Origin: FEN-680 sp036845225
GTDB lineage: Bacteria; Actinomycetota; Geothermincolia; Fen-727; Anoxymicrobiaceae
Direction: 5' to 3'
NCBI GenBank assembly: GCA_036845225.1
Contig: DAIUEJ010000004.1
Location: forward strand, 1-64,000
DNA length: 64,000 nt
In this document: piece after piece, positions 26,064-34,797 of the stretch
Position numbering within the stretch: the stretch's first letter is position 1
Layout of the letters: the number at the start of each line of letters is the position of its first letter
Made by a program: the position numbers and the translations under genes
The notes under the pieces: model-generated
Database searches by the model: none
What the model saw: the letters and a program-made list of their open reading frames with translations, nothing else
Told to the model about the DNA's origin: nothing

Positions 26064-27191
26064 ATGGAGCAGGGCAGGGCCACCAAGCAAGCGACAAGGG
26101 ATTACCAGGCTCTTTCCGAGGCACCGTGGCAGTTGTGGGAGACCATGTACGCCAGGAGGTCGCACCGGAAGTACCTCCCGCTCGAGCCTGACGACGAACT
26201 CTTCCCGGGCCTGCGCCAGGTAGTGGAGCTTGCGTGCGCGGCCAGGGGGGCCGCGCCGGAGAGCATCATCCCGGTCACCGCGCCGGCGGAAGTCACCGAG
26301 GTCAGGAAGAGGGCTTACAAGGGCTTGAGCGGCAAGATCAACATCTGGCTGATCAGGGCGCCGCTTGCAGCCGAGCTGGTGATAAACCTGCCGGCGTCGG
26401 ATGTGCACGCGGAAAGGCCCGTCGACCTTCTCAAGACCGTCATGGCGGTCGAGGACGCGGTCCTCTGGCTCACCGAGAAGGGGCTCGGGACCTGCTGGCT
26501 GGCGGGGGTGAGCGAGCGAGAGATCAAGGCCGGGCTCCGGCTGGCGGAAGAGCAGGCGATCCCCGCGATAATCTCGGTCGGCAAGCCTGCCCTTTCCGTG
26601 CCGAAGACGGTCAGCTACGGCGGGGTCTCGTATCACATGATGTCGCGCCGGAGGAAGCCGCTCTCGAGGATAGCCTGCCGCGAGAAGACGTCGGTTCCGT
26701 ATGAAGAGCCCGATCTCTCAGGGGAAGGGTTCTCAGCGGTCCAGGGAGACGTCGAGGGCCTCCTGGAGTCACTACGCGATGGCAAAGCCGGCGCGGCCGG
26801 GGCGCAGCCCGGGCTCGACCTGACCATAGACGCCTGCCTGGAAGCGGGCCGCATCGCCCCCAGCGCCAACAACTCCCAGCCGTGGCAGTTCGTGGTGGTG
26901 CGCGACAAGGACAGGCTCGCCGAGCTGGCCGGCCTGTCTGGCGCGTCCGGCGGCTCCGAGTACCGGGTCGCGATCGTCGCAGCCGGCCTGAGCCGGAGGA
27001 TCGAGAGCCTGATGGAGAAGCCGTTCTGGGCGATAGACGTACCGATAGCCATGTCGCACGTCTCGCTCATGGCCGCCTCCATGGGATACATGCCTTCGGT
27101 CGTAACGGACGGGATCGACGAGACCGATATCGGCAAGCTGGTGGGGCTCGCCTCGGGCATGCGCGTGGTCGGCTTCATCGGGCTGCGCTGA
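26064..27191 (+). CDS. Nitroreductase-family protein with two half domains
   Basis: 375 residues. The first part (WETMYARRSHRKYLP, ... DLLKTVMAVEDAVLWLTEKGLGTCWLAGV) looks like a full nitroreductase core with the basic FMN-binding loop. Residues ~250-375 carry a second NTR-like signature (CLEAGRIAPSANNSQPWQFVVV). This is the tandem arrangement of the putative TM-nitroreductase type, in which one polypeptide contributes two related units. FMN is the likely cofactor and NAD(P)H the donor. The gene follows the ferric-reductase-like gene by 28 bp with GAAAGGGAG before the ATG, so the two are probably cotranscribed. Confidence 0.8.
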   Translation: MEQGRATKQATRDYQALSEAPWQLWETMYARRSHRKYLPLEPDDELFPGLRQVVELACAARGAAPESIIPVTAPAEVTEVRKRAYKGLSGKINIWLIRAPLAAELVINLPASDVHAERPVDLLKTVMAVEDAVLWLTEKGLGTCWLAGVSEREIKAGLRLAEEQAIPAIISVGKPALSVPKTVSYGGVSYHMMSRRRKPLSRIACREKTSVPYEEPDLSGEGFSAVQGDVEGLLESLRDGKAGAAGAQPGLDLTIDACLEAGRIAPSANNSQPWQFVVVRDKDRLAELAGLSGASGGSEYRVAIVAAGLSRRIESLMEKPFWAIDVPIAMSHVSLMAASMGYMPSVVTDGIDETDIGKLVGLASGMRVVGFIGLR

Positions 27192-27245
27192 GCGGTTGGG
27201 AAAGGGCATGTCGCCGCAAAGGGCCTGTTGATAAATATTCTTTCG

Positions 27246-27257
27246 ATACAGTGCAGT
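27246..27257. promoter_or_regulatory. 12-bp motif shared with the 52.8 kb intergenic region
   Basis: ATACAGTGCAGT, containing CAGT twice, lies in an AT-rich stretch 17 bp upstream of the small gene at 27274. The same 12 bases occur at 52787-52798 in the divergent promoter region of the flavoenzyme locus. It could be an operator, but no regulator gene is identified. Confidence 0.3.
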
Positions 27258-27273
27258 ATCTGTTGGAGGCATC

Positions 27274-27501
27274 ATGGCACGTACGTGGGCGGTCTCATTC
27301 GGAGAGAACGAGCGCATGGAGCTCGAGCGTGTGATCATGGATGAGGACCCTCAGGCGGCATACGAATTCGTCAGGAAGGTCATCTACCCCAAGGTCAAAG
27401 AGGCGGAGAAGCCCGGCTCGTGCTTCCACGACGTCGACAAGCCGGTCGATGAAGTGGGACGTGAGGTCAACAAGCACAAGCGCCTGGGCACGTTTGATTG
27501 A
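27274..27501 (+). CDS. Small hypothetical protein
   Basis: 75 residues, charged, with no membrane segment and a single Cys. The ATG follows TTGGAGGC, a good SD. The family is not recognised. Acidic/basic helices (MELERVIMDEDPQAAYEFVRKVIYPKVKEAEK) suggest a small helical protein. It heads a run of same-strand genes (two alpha/beta hydrolases, a PH-like membrane protein and an MBL-fold enzyme) and has its own AT-rich upstream region, so it may be the first gene of that operon. Confidence 0.7.
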   Translation: MARTWAVSFGENERMELERVIMDEDPQAAYEFVRKVIYPKVKEAEKPGSCFHDVDKPVDEVGREVNKHKRLGTFD

Positions 27502-27537
27502 AAGAGTGCCCGCGCCGGAGATGAACGGAGGACGACG

Positions 27538-28401
27538 GTGACCCGGTATCTGCAGCCGGAGAAATACGCGGACATAGACGGCAATCGCATCTGTTATGTC
27601 GATGAGGGCCAGGGCCCGGTCCTCCTCATGGTGCACGGCCTGGGCGGTTCCATGAGCAACTGGGCGCCGACCATCGAGCATTTCAAGCGCTCCCGGCGGG
27701 TGATCGCCCTGGACCTTCCCGGCTTCGGGAAATCCGTGGACAGCGCCTGCGATTGCTCGGTGGAGGGGTTCGCCGGGGTGATACGGGGCCTGCTGGCGCA
27801 CCTCGGCGTAGACAAAGCGTCGATCGCCGGAAACTCGCTCGGGGGCCTGCTCACCATCTACCTGACCCTCTACCACCCGGACCTGGTGGAGAACGTGGTC
27901 CTGGTCGATACCGCGGGCACCCACGCTTTCCCCGAGCTGTTGAGAGCCGGCTTGCGCAGGTTCCCTTCGCGATGGGTCAAGCGCTTCATGCTCTTCGGCG
28001 TCTCCTACATAGTCCGGTACAGGTTCGCCTACCGCCTGGCGGGCTTCTACAACATGAACGAGTACACGCGGGTGCTGCTGGACGAAGCGATCGAGACCGC
28101 GAGGCGCCCGGACCTCGAGCGGTACCTGGAGGTCTACTACCGGACCAGCATCACGGCGCTCGAGACCAGGTTCGACGACCGGCTCGGCGAGATAACAAAA
28201 CCGGTGCTGATCGTCTGGGGGCAGAAGGACATCGGTGTCCCCCTCAAGGTGGGCCAGAGGCTCAACAGGCTCATCAAGGGCTCGTTCCTGGTCGCGCTCG
28301 CGAAGGCCGCGCACGTGCCGCAACTCGACCAGCCGGAGGCGTTCAACGCGGCCGTGGAGCGTTTCCTGAGGGGAGCGGGCAACGGCGCGGGGGTCTGTTG
28401 A
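27538..28401 (+). CDS. Alpha/beta hydrolase
   Basis: 287 residues starting at GTG 27538, preceded by CGGAGGACGAC. Core motifs: LLMVHGLGGSMSNW (oxyanion loop), IAGNSLGGLLTIY (nucleophile Ser ~100), LIVWGQKDIGVPL (Asp) and AKAAHVPQLDQPE (His). The layout matches haloalkane dehalogenase/epoxide hydrolase/meta-cleavage-product hydrolase relatives, with a helical cap between. No signal peptide is present. The substrate is unknown. A second, lipase-like hydrolase follows 29 bp downstream. Confidence 0.88.
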   Translation: MTRYLQPEKYADIDGNRICYVDEGQGPVLLMVHGLGGSMSNWAPTIEHFKRSRRVIALDLPGFGKSVDSACDCSVEGFAGVIRGLLAHLGVDKASIAGNSLGGLLTIYLTLYHPDLVENVVLVDTAGTHAFPELLRAGLRRFPSRWVKRFMLFGVSYIVRYRFAYRLAGFYNMNEYTRVLLDEAIETARRPDLERYLEVYYRTSITALETRFDDRLGEITKPVLIVWGQKDIGVPLKVGQRLNRLIKGSFLVALAKAAHVPQLDQPEAFNAAVERFLRGAGNGAGVC

Positions 28402-28430
28402 ACGGCGGAGCGAGAACGGGAGGCGGTCTG

Positions 28431-29075
28431 ATGCTTGAGAGCGAGCTCGACGCTCATCTGCCCGAGGCGCCGGTTGAGCGCGTGAAGCTTCCCGTCGTCT
28501 ACGTCCCGGGTTTCCTGTCTCCGTTCACTTACGCCTGGTACTTCGAGCGGGCGTTCAAGAAGCAGGGCTATGCGTTCCACCAGCTCGCTTTTCCGCGCCT
28601 GGCGACCGGGGACATGGTCGCCCTCGCGGAGGTGCTCAAGACCCAGGTCGAGGCACTGGCGGGGGAGTTCTTCCGCGTCAACCTGGTCTGCCACAGCGCC
28701 GGCGGGCTCATCGCGCGTTATTACCTCCAGAAGATGAGCAGGGGGGCGGCGGTATCGAGTGTGACCTTTCTGGGCACCCCTCACCAGGGGACGCTGGCGG
28801 CCTGGCCGGGACTCTTCACGCAGGCATGCCGGCAGATGCGGCCGGGCTCGAGGTTCATGTCCGAGCTCGATGACGGCGGCATCGGCCGGATCCTGACCAA
28901 CCGGTCCCTGTCGCTGTACTCCGACCACGACCTCCTCATCCTGCCCGCTGAGAGCGGCCGCCTCGCCGGGGCGCGCAACGTCCTCCTCAGGGGCTTCCTG
29001 GGGCACGCCATGCCGCTGGACCCGAGGGCTTTCGGCTTCGCGCTCTCGTTCATCGAGGAGATGGCGCCGGCGTAA
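28431..29075 (+). CDS. Lipase-like alpha/beta hydrolase (triacylglycerol lipase/PGAP1 type)
   Basis: 214 residues from ATG 28431, which follows GGGAGGCGG; a longer frame to 27753 is a shadow. LPVVYVPGFLSPFTYAWYFERAF resembles the oxyanion segment of lipases, and NLVCHSAGGLIARYY has the nucleophile Ser (~89) in the HSxGG setting typical of PGAP1/lipase class 2 proteins. GTPHQGT follows, and a C-terminal GHAMPLD supplies the His. It probably hydrolyses an ester lipid. No secretion signal is seen. Confidence 0.85.
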   Translation: MLESELDAHLPEAPVERVKLPVVYVPGFLSPFTYAWYFERAFKKQGYAFHQLAFPRLATGDMVALAEVLKTQVEALAGEFFRVNLVCHSAGGLIARYYLQKMSRGAAVSSVTFLGTPHQGTLAAWPGLFTQACRQMRPGSRFMSELDDGGIGRILTNRSLSLYSDHDLLILPAESGRLAGARNVLLRGFLGHAMPLDPRAFGFALSFIEEMAPA

Positions 29076-29089
29076 CGAAGGAGAGGGCC

Positions 29090-29575
29090 ATGGACGAGAC
29101 CTCCGCAAGAGGACCCGGCAAGAGCATCTACCGGGAGACCCACTCGGTGGGGCCGGCCTTCGGGATATTCCTGCTGGCCATCCTGACGCTCTACCTCGTG
29201 GTGACGGTCGGGGCGGTCGTGAAGCAAATGTGGGGAATCGCCCTCTGGCTGGGGATCCTCGCCCTGGTGATCATCGCGCTGCTGGCGAACTTCTGGAGGC
29301 TCTTCTTCGAGATCACGGAGAGCGAGGTGTCGTTCGGGTTCGGGCTGCTGAGCAAGAGCTTCCCCAGGAGCAGCCTGGTCTCCTGCGAGCTCTACCAGAT
29401 AAAGACCAGCAATTACGTCGGTTACTTCATCATCCCGGGGCTCGACAACACCATCGCGTACCGCACCCGCAGCGGGCCCGGCGTCAAGCTGACCTTCGAA
29501 GGGGCGAAGCGTCCTTACGTCATCTCGGTCGACGAGCCCGCGTACGTCTGCAAGCTGCTGAGCCCCGAAGAATAG
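29090..29575 (+). CDS. Two-TM membrane protein with PH-like domain
   Basis: 161 residues. A hydrophobic hairpin (about 22-80, two segments) is followed by ITESEVSFGFGLLSKSFPRSSLVSCELYQIKTSNYVGYF, which resembles bacterial PH-like domains of membrane-associated proteins. An SD-like GAAGGAGAGG lies upstream of the ATG, 15 bp after the lipase stop. The function is unknown. The position between hydrolases and an MBL-fold enzyme gives no clear clue. Confidence 0.7.
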   Translation: MDETSARGPGKSIYRETHSVGPAFGIFLLAILTLYLVVTVGAVVKQMWGIALWLGILALVIIALLANFWRLFFEITESEVSFGFGLLSKSFPRSSLVSCELYQIKTSNYVGYFIIPGLDNTIAYRTRSGPGVKLTFEGAKRPYVISVDEPAYVCKLLSPEE

Positions 29576-29631
29576 TGTTAGAGTTGGGTGGACTTTTTCC
29601 CTGGTAAGACCGGGCAGAAGCTGGAGGTCAT

Positions 29632-30369
29632 ATGAAGAGCATCCCGCCCGTCAACAAGGTAACCGGTTACGGGACCGGCAACGTCTACATAATCGAAGAC
29701 GAAGACGAGCTCGTCCTCATCGACACGGGGGTCCCCCAGGACTACATGCTGCTCGTGGACCGGATCAAGAGCCTGGGGCGGTCGCCCGTGGAGGTGGCCC
29801 ACATATTCCTGACCCATTTCCACGTCGACCACGCAGGCTCGGCGGCGGCCTTCAGGCGCCTCTCGCACTGCAGCGTATACGCCCACGAGGCCGACGTGCC
29901 GTTCATCCAGGGCGACGATTCCATCTCGAGCATCTACCCGAAGGGCGTGCTGGGGCGGGCGGCGTCGCTGGTGCCTGTCGCGATGGCCGCTCTCACCCGC
30001 GTCCCGCCGGTCGAAGTGAGCGTCCCGTGCGTCGACGGCCAGGTGGTGGGGGTCCTGGGAGGCATCAGGGTCATCCACGCTCCGGGGCACACACCCGGTT
30101 CCTGCGCCTATTACTGGGAGGAGAAGGGCATCCTCTTCACCGGCGACGCCATCATCAACACCTACCACGTCCTGACCCGGCCGACTATCGGCTTCTCCTG
30201 TGACTTCGGCGAAGCCGCGAGGTCGGTCTGCAGCCTGGTGGACACAGTCGAGGACGAAGGCATCCGGATGGTGTGCTGCGGCCACGGACCCGTGGTCGAG
30301 GACTACCCCAAGGAGAAGCTCCTGAAGATCAGAGGGAAGCTCATGAAAAAGGTGGCCACCTCCGGATGA
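29632..30369 (+). CDS. MBL-fold metallo-hydrolase
   Basis: 245 residues. The metal-binding motif HFHVDHAG lies at 62-69, with further ligands in IHAPGHTPGS (His), LFTGDAI (Asp) and CCGHGP (His), a full set for a binuclear site. The length and motif set fit the glyoxalase II/lactonase-like branch rather than class B beta-lactamases. The ATG follows GGAGGTC with good spacing. It is the last gene of the run starting at 27274; 172 bp without a gene follow. Confidence 0.88.
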   Translation: MKSIPPVNKVTGYGTGNVYIIEDEDELVLIDTGVPQDYMLLVDRIKSLGRSPVEVAHIFLTHFHVDHAGSAAAFRRLSHCSVYAHEADVPFIQGDDSISSIYPKGVLGRAASLVPVAMAALTRVPPVEVSVPCVDGQVVGVLGGIRVIHAPGHTPGSCAYYWEEKGILFTGDAIINTYHVLTRPTIGFSCDFGEAARSVCSLVDTVEDEGIRMVCCGHGPVVEDYPKEKLLKIRGKLMKKVATSG

Positions 30370-30541
30370 TGCCCGGGCGCGGGCCGCTCCGGCGCTTCAG
30401 TCCGGCGCGCATTCTGCCGACTTGATGAAAAGCATGTGACACGAGCCCTCCGCTGTGATTCTATTCAGTTGCAGGCGCCGCCACGCCGGAACAGAGGTTT
30501 CGAGTACGTGCCGGTCCGTCCCCAGGCATTAAGGAAGCATC

Positions 30542-33304
30542 ATGGAACACGATCACCACAAACACCCGGGTCATCCGTGCGACGCGGAGCATCCACCGGA
30601 TAGCGGCGCCGGAAAAGGCGTGAGGTCACGTGCGAGGAAGCTGCTATACGGCAACATGACGGTCCTCGGGATACTGTCGCTGGTCTGGCTGCTGGTGCGG
30701 TCCGGCCGCAAGCCGTCGCGCCTGACGTACCCGTGCCAGAGGGCGGCCCTCGCCAACGCGGCAGTGCTGCTGACCGGAGCAGCGGTGCCCATCGCCGCCC
30801 ACCTGCCGAGGTTCGTGGCGCGAGAGCGCGTCGAGCGCAGGCCGTGGGTCGATAAGCTGCTGGGGGCCACTGAGATGGTCGCGGTCGTGGCGGTAGTGGT
30901 CGCGATAGTCCTCACCATCACCGGAACCGGGGGCGCCGCGCTGCGCTCGATGAACGAGATGAGATCGGCTGCGGCGGGGCTGGTGCTGCCGGAGCTCCGC
31001 TCGACCTCGCCTACGGCGTCTAACATCTATGTCGCGGAGAATATCCCGACTGCCTCAGAGCATGGCGTGGACTACCTCATCCAGGTGATGGCGGGTAACG
31101 GGCTGCATTTCTTCAAATCCAACAACGCCGGCGCCGCGGCCGCGGCCCCGGACGGGATGATCGGCAAGAACGACATAGTCCTCATCAAGGTGAACGGGGA
31201 GTGGCAGTATCGCGGCGGCACCAACACCGACGTGGTCAAGGGCCTCATAAACGCGATCGTCCATCACCCCGACGGGTTCACCGGCGAGATCGTCATCGTG
31301 GAGAACGGGCAGTGGGCCTCCTTCATGGATAACCGTCCGGACAATCAGAACCCGTCCAACTGCAACGCCGAAGACCACGCGCAGTCTTTCAACGATGTTG
31401 CGAAGATGTACGCCGCCGGCGGCAGCAGGGTCTCCGTGTATGACTGGACCGCGGTTCAGACCAACGACGTGAACGATTACGACAAAGGCGACATGCGCGA
31501 CGGGTACGTGTACGTCCCTGAGATAGAGGAAGGGTACCCGAAGTTCACGACCGTGTATGGGACAAAGATATCGCTGCGCAACGGCCAGTGGACGGGCGCG
31601 GGGTACGACTCTTCGCGGGTCAAGATGCTGAACGTCCCGGTGCTGAAGGACCACGGCAACGTGGTCACCAACGCCGTCAAGCACTGGATGGGCGTGCAGG
31701 ACCTGTGGCAGCGGACCCAGAACGCCCCGCACACGCCAATGATCACGCAGGGCATCTTCGGTAAGGTGATGCTCAAGAGCCACTTCCCGGAGCTGAACAT
31801 CTCGGACTGCATCTGGGTCACTCCCGCCAACGGGCCAAACGGGCCGTACGACAAGGCGGTCAGACTGGACAGGCTTGTGGCGAGCCAGGACCCCATAGCT
31901 CTCGACTATTACTGTTCCAAGTACGTGCTTATGCCGGTGAGCGGGAACGCCGCGCAGGACCCGAACGGCTCGAACCAATGGCATCAGATGCTTTCTACTA
32001 CCCGAGACGTCCTGGCCGCCGGCGGCAAGCAGGTGACCATGGACGAGGGCAACATGAACGTGTACAAGGTGTGGGCCCCGGACAAGCCGCCGGTGACCAA
32101 GTACGAGTACTTCCTCGCCGAAGGGTGCACGGCATACGGCTTCGAGACCTGGGTGCTGGTCGCCAATCCGAACGGCGTGCCGGCGAAAGTCGATATCTCT
32201 TACTTCACCGACAACGGGCCGGTGAACAAAGACCCGGTGACGGTGCCTCCGCACTCGCGGCTGACCGTCAACGCCAGTTCGGACATCTGGGCGATGAACG
32301 CCGGGGTCCGGGTGGGTTCGGACCAGCCGGTTTACATCGAGCGCGCGATGTACTGGAACGACCGCACGGAGGGGCACGACTCCATAGGCACCGCAACGGG
32401 CTCGACCGACTGGTACGTCGCCGACGGGCATACCGCCGACGGCTTCGAGACCTGGATCGAGATACTCAACCCTTCGCCCACCGACTGCACGGCGAGCCTC
32501 ACCTACATGACGCCGGGCGGCATCGTGGGCGGACCGAAGGTGCTGGTGCCCGGCTACGCCCGCAGGACAGTATTCGTGGCAGACACGGTGAACAACTCAG
32601 ACGTCTCCACGCACATCACCTCCGACCGCCCCGTGGTGGTGGAGAGGTCCATGTACTGGAACGGCAGGCGCGGTGGGTCGGGCTCGAACGCGGTGAAGGT
32701 TCCCGCACAGGACTGGTACCTGGCCGAGGGAGCGACCCACTCGGGTTTCGAGACTTACGTCCTGCTCCTCAACCCCGGAACGACGAACGCGACCGCCAAC
32801 CTTGAGTTCCTGACGGCGAAGGGGACGGTCAAGCGGGACGTCCCGGTGCCCGCCGGGACCCGCCGTACGGTCAAGCTGAATGATATTGTGCCCGGGCTGG
32901 ACGTCTCGACGTACGTCCACTCGGACGTGCCGCTCGTTGCCGAGCGGTCCATGCTCTGGCCTGTGCCTGGAGGCAGGGCGGGCCACGCAACAGTGGGCAT
33001 GACCTCGCCGGCAACTGAGATCTTCATGCCGGAGGGATGCACGGCCTATGGGTTCGACACGTGGCTGCTGCTCGAGAACCCCGGCGCCGCCAGCTCTTCC
33101 GTGAGCGTTTGGGCGATGACCGAGGGAGGCGAGCAGCGGATAGCGGGTGTTGATGTCGCGGGCCGCAGCCGCAAGACCTTGAAGCTCAACGACTATTACC
33201 AGGGGAACCTCTCCATCAGGGTGGTGTCGACTCAGCCGATATGCGCCGAGCGCTCGGTCTACTGGAACAACAAGGGCGGAGGCACCAGCTCGATCGGTTA
33301 TTGA
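30542..33304 (+). CDS. DUF362 surface protein with N-terminal membrane region and four ~101-residue repeats
   Basis: 920 residues. A His-rich N-terminus precedes three hydrophobic segments (~35-140). Residues ~165-510 form a DUF362-type domain (KNDIVLIKVNGEW, VKMLNVPVLKDHG, ASQDPIALDYYCSKYVL). Residues ~520-920 are four tandem repeats beginning YFLAEGCTAYGFETWVLVANP, DWYVADGHTADGFETW, DWYLAEGATHSGFETY and EIFMPEGCTAYGFDTW, spaced 303-306 bp. The repeats look like beta-sandwich modules and recur in the secreted peptidase at 56365. The ATG follows AAGGAAG. The TGA overlaps the first base of the REP array. Confidence 0.8.
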   Translation: MEHDHHKHPGHPCDAEHPPDSGAGKGVRSRARKLLYGNMTVLGILSLVWLLVRSGRKPSRLTYPCQRAALANAAVLLTGAAVPIAAHLPRFVARERVERRPWVDKLLGATEMVAVVAVVVAIVLTITGTGGAALRSMNEMRSAAAGLVLPELRSTSPTASNIYVAENIPTASEHGVDYLIQVMAGNGLHFFKSNNAGAAAAAPDGMIGKNDIVLIKVNGEWQYRGGTNTDVVKGLINAIVHHPDGFTGEIVIVENGQWASFMDNRPDNQNPSNCNAEDHAQSFNDVAKMYAAGGSRVSVYDWTAVQTNDVNDYDKGDMRDGYVYVPEIEEGYPKFTTVYGTKISLRNGQWTGAGYDSSRVKMLNVPVLKDHGNVVTNAVKHWMGVQDLWQRTQNAPHTPMITQGIFGKVMLKSHFPELNISDCIWVTPANGPNGPYDKAVRLDRLVASQDPIALDYYCSKYVLMPVSGNAAQDPNGSNQWHQMLSTTRDVLAAGGKQVTMDEGNMNVYKVWAPDKPPVTKYEYFLAEGCTAYGFETWVLVANPNGVPAKVDISYFTDNGPVNKDPVTVPPHSRLTVNASSDIWAMNAGVRVGSDQPVYIERAMYWNDRTEGHDSIGTATGSTDWYVADGHTADGFETWIEILNPSPTDCTASLTYMTPGGIVGGPKVLVPGYARRTVFVADTVNNSDVSTHITSDRPVVVERSMYWNGRRGGSGSNAVKVPAQDWYLAEGATHSGFETYVLLLNPGTTNATANLEFLTAKGTVKRDVPVPAGTRRTVKLNDIVPGLDVSTYVHSDVPLVAERSMLWPVPGGRAGHATVGMTSPATEIFMPEGCTAYGFDTWLLLENPGAASSSVSVWAMTEGGEQRIAGVDVAGRSRKTLKLNDYYQGNLSIRVVSTQPICAERSVYWNNKGGGTSSIGY

Positions 33305-33357
33305 CGTAGCGCCGGCGTCCCGCCGGCAGAAGACGTAGCGCCGGCGTCCCGCCGGCA
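33304..33357 (+). repeat. REP-like palindromic repeats, left array (before the gap)
   Basis: A 29-bp unit starts at 33304 and again at 33333. Each contains GCCGGCG-TCC-CGCCGGC, a strong hairpin. The second unit runs into the N-gap. After the gap two more units lie at 33458-33486 and 33487-33513, so the gap is inside one array. Inverted copies flank the transposase on the other side. Confidence 0.85.
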
Positions 33358-33457
33358 NNNNNNNNNNNNNNNNNNNNNNNNNNNNNNNNNNNNNNNNNNN
33401 NNNNNNNNNNNNNNNNNNNNNNNNNNNNNNNNNNNNNNNNNNNNNNNNNNNNNNNNN
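33358..33457. other. Assembly gap of exactly 100 N
   Basis: One hundred N lie between identical REP-like units. The round length indicates a placeholder of unknown true size, and the repeat array explains why the assembly broke here. Confidence 0.98.
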
Positions 33458-33513
33458 ACGTAGCGCCGGCGTCCCGCCGGCAGAAGACGTAGCGCCGGCG
33501 TCCCGCCGGCAGG
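33458..33513 (+). repeat. REP-like palindromic repeats, left array (after the gap)
   Basis: Two 29-bp-type units, at 33458-33486 and 33487-33513, are the same as those at 33304-33357. They sit about 40 bp upstream of the RAYT start codon. Confidence 0.85.
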
Positions 33514-33554
33514 ACTTGCTGATCCCTATATGCTTGTATTACTATCAGCTTGTA

Positions 33555-34148
33555 ATGCTTAGCAGCAACTCCGGCCCCTCTTACGAAGATGAAACTACGT
33601 GGCGCTCGCGTGGCCGCCTCCCGCATCTTGAGCGACAAGACGCCATATACTTCATCACTTTCAGGTTGGCAGGCAGCCTGCCGAAGCACGTCCTTCTGAA
33701 CATCAAGGCAGCAAAGCGGAATGAAGACGCCATTGATGAGTTCCTGGACAGCGGCCACGGCGAATGCTGGTTGAATGACGAGAGAATCGCAGCCTTGACC
33801 GTCAACACGATCAAACATTGGAGTGGAAGCCGCTATTTGCTGCACGCATGGTGTGTCATGCCTAATCACGTGCACGTTGTTCTCGGTCCAAAACGGTCGC
33901 TGGCAGAGGTTTTGCATTCCTGGAAGTCGTACATTGCTCACGAGGCAAATCGAATGCTGAGCAGAACCGGTGATTTCTGGCAGCGTGAGTACTATGACCA
34001 CATCGTACGAAACGACGAAGAACTTCATCGCGATATCGAATACACGATAAACAATCCGGTCAAAGCTGGGTTGTGTGAGAACTCTGATGAGTGGGAATGG
34101 TCTGGAGTAGGAGATATGTATGCCGGCGAGACGCCGGCGCTACGATAG
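33555..34148 (+). mobile_element. REP-associated tyrosine transposase (RAYT, Y1/HUH type)
   Basis: 197 residues from ATG 33555; an in-frame TTG at 33516 would add 13. The single-strand DNA transposase domain has VMPNHVHVVL, the HUH metal site, and a downstream REYYDHIVRN with the candidate catalytic Tyr. Flanking inverted REP-like arrays are typical of RAYT loci, where the enzyme acts on its palindromes rather than moving as a classic insertion sequence. The last ~10 codons (AGETPALR) are encoded inside the right REP unit. GC is visibly lower than in neighbouring genes, suggesting acquisition. No clear SD is seen. Confidence 0.85.
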
Positions 34149-34213
34149 GAGAAAATGCCGGCGAGACGCCGGCGCTACGATAGGAGAAAATGCCGGCGAG
34201 ACGCCGGCGCTAC
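34121..34213 (-). repeat. REP-like palindromic repeats, right array, inverted relative to the left
   Basis: Units start at 34121, 34156 and 34191 with a 35-bp period. Each contains GCCGGCG-AGA-CGCCGGC and is nearly the reverse complement of the left-array unit, differing at one or two bases and in the spacer GATAGGAGAAAA. The first unit overlaps the 3' end of the RAYT gene. Confidence 0.85.
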
Positions 34214-34221
34214 AAGAAAAA

Positions 34222-34250
34222 GGGCGGGCTCGAAAGCCCGCCCTTTTGTT
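34222..34250. terminator. Rho-independent terminator, best for the minus-strand thiolase-like operon
   Basis: GGGCGGGCT (34222-34230), loop CGAA, AGCCCGCCC (34235-34243), flanked by TTTTGTT on the plus strand and by CTTTTT-type sequence (AAGAAAAA on plus) on the other. The hairpin has T-runs in both directions and ends 14 bp after the stop of the minus-strand DUF35 gene. Confidence 0.85.
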
Positions 34251-34264
34251 CGTAAGTGTTGACG

Positions 34265-34795
34265 CTATACCGGCTCGAAGTGCATGAGCAACATGGGGTG
34301 GGCGACCGGCTCGGTCGCATAAGCGACCTTGACCGACATGCCGGTCTTGACCGCGTCAGTAGAGTCACCGTAGTTGCGCAGTTGATGCGTGAACAGCGTG
34401 TCCGCGCCGTCCATCTTCACCAGTGCCAGCACGTAGGGAACCTCGACCTTCATGAACGAGGGGACGAACTCCGAGACCGAGAAGCTGTGAAGCGTCCCGG
34501 TGCCAGGGAGTTCTTTCCATTTCGTTATGGTGAGGCAGTCGGCGCACAGCGGCCTGGGCACGGCCCACACCTTGCCGCAGCCGGGGCACTCCGTCGCGAG
34601 GAACTTGTGATTCGTGAGCTCTATGAAGAACTTCGAATACTTGCCCAGCACGTGCTTGTACGTGAAGTCCATCTTCCACTCGATGCGCATTCCCTCACGG
34701 AAGTCTGCCCACGGGTCGCCATCAGGATGCTCGAACGGCATCGGGTCCTCGGCCGTGAAGACGTTCATCAGGTTGCTGATGAGTTCCAGTCCCAT
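34265..34795 (-). CDS. DUF35 OB-fold / zinc-ribbon protein (acyl-CoA-binding partner of the thiolase-like enzyme)
   Basis: 176 residues. An N-terminal helical part precedes a rubredoxin-like zinc ribbon with CPGCGKVW and RPLCADC at ~90-110, and an OB-fold (LHSFSVSEFVP, VLALVKMDG). DUF35 proteins form complexes with thiolase-fold enzymes and help channel acyl-CoA, as in archaeal acetoacetyl-CoA thiolase/HMG-CoA synthase and in the steroid aldolase Ltp2-ChsH2. The ATG lies two bases after the thiolase-like stop, with AGGAGG inside that gene's end, so the two are translationally coupled. Confidence 0.88.
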   Translation of the reverse strand: MGLELISNLMNVFTAEDPMPFEHPDGDPWADFREGMRIEWKMDFTYKHVLGKYSKFFIELTNHKFLATECPGCGKVWAVPRPLCADCLTITKWKELPGTGTLHSFSVSEFVPSFMKVEVPYVLALVKMDGADTLFTHQLRNYGDSTDAVKTGMSVKVAYATEPVAHPMLLMHFEPV

Positions 34796-34797
34796 GA

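Noticed and set aside
33304..34213. CRISPR array
   Set aside because: Units are contiguous palindromes with no unique spacers and flank a Y1 transposase, so they are REP elements.
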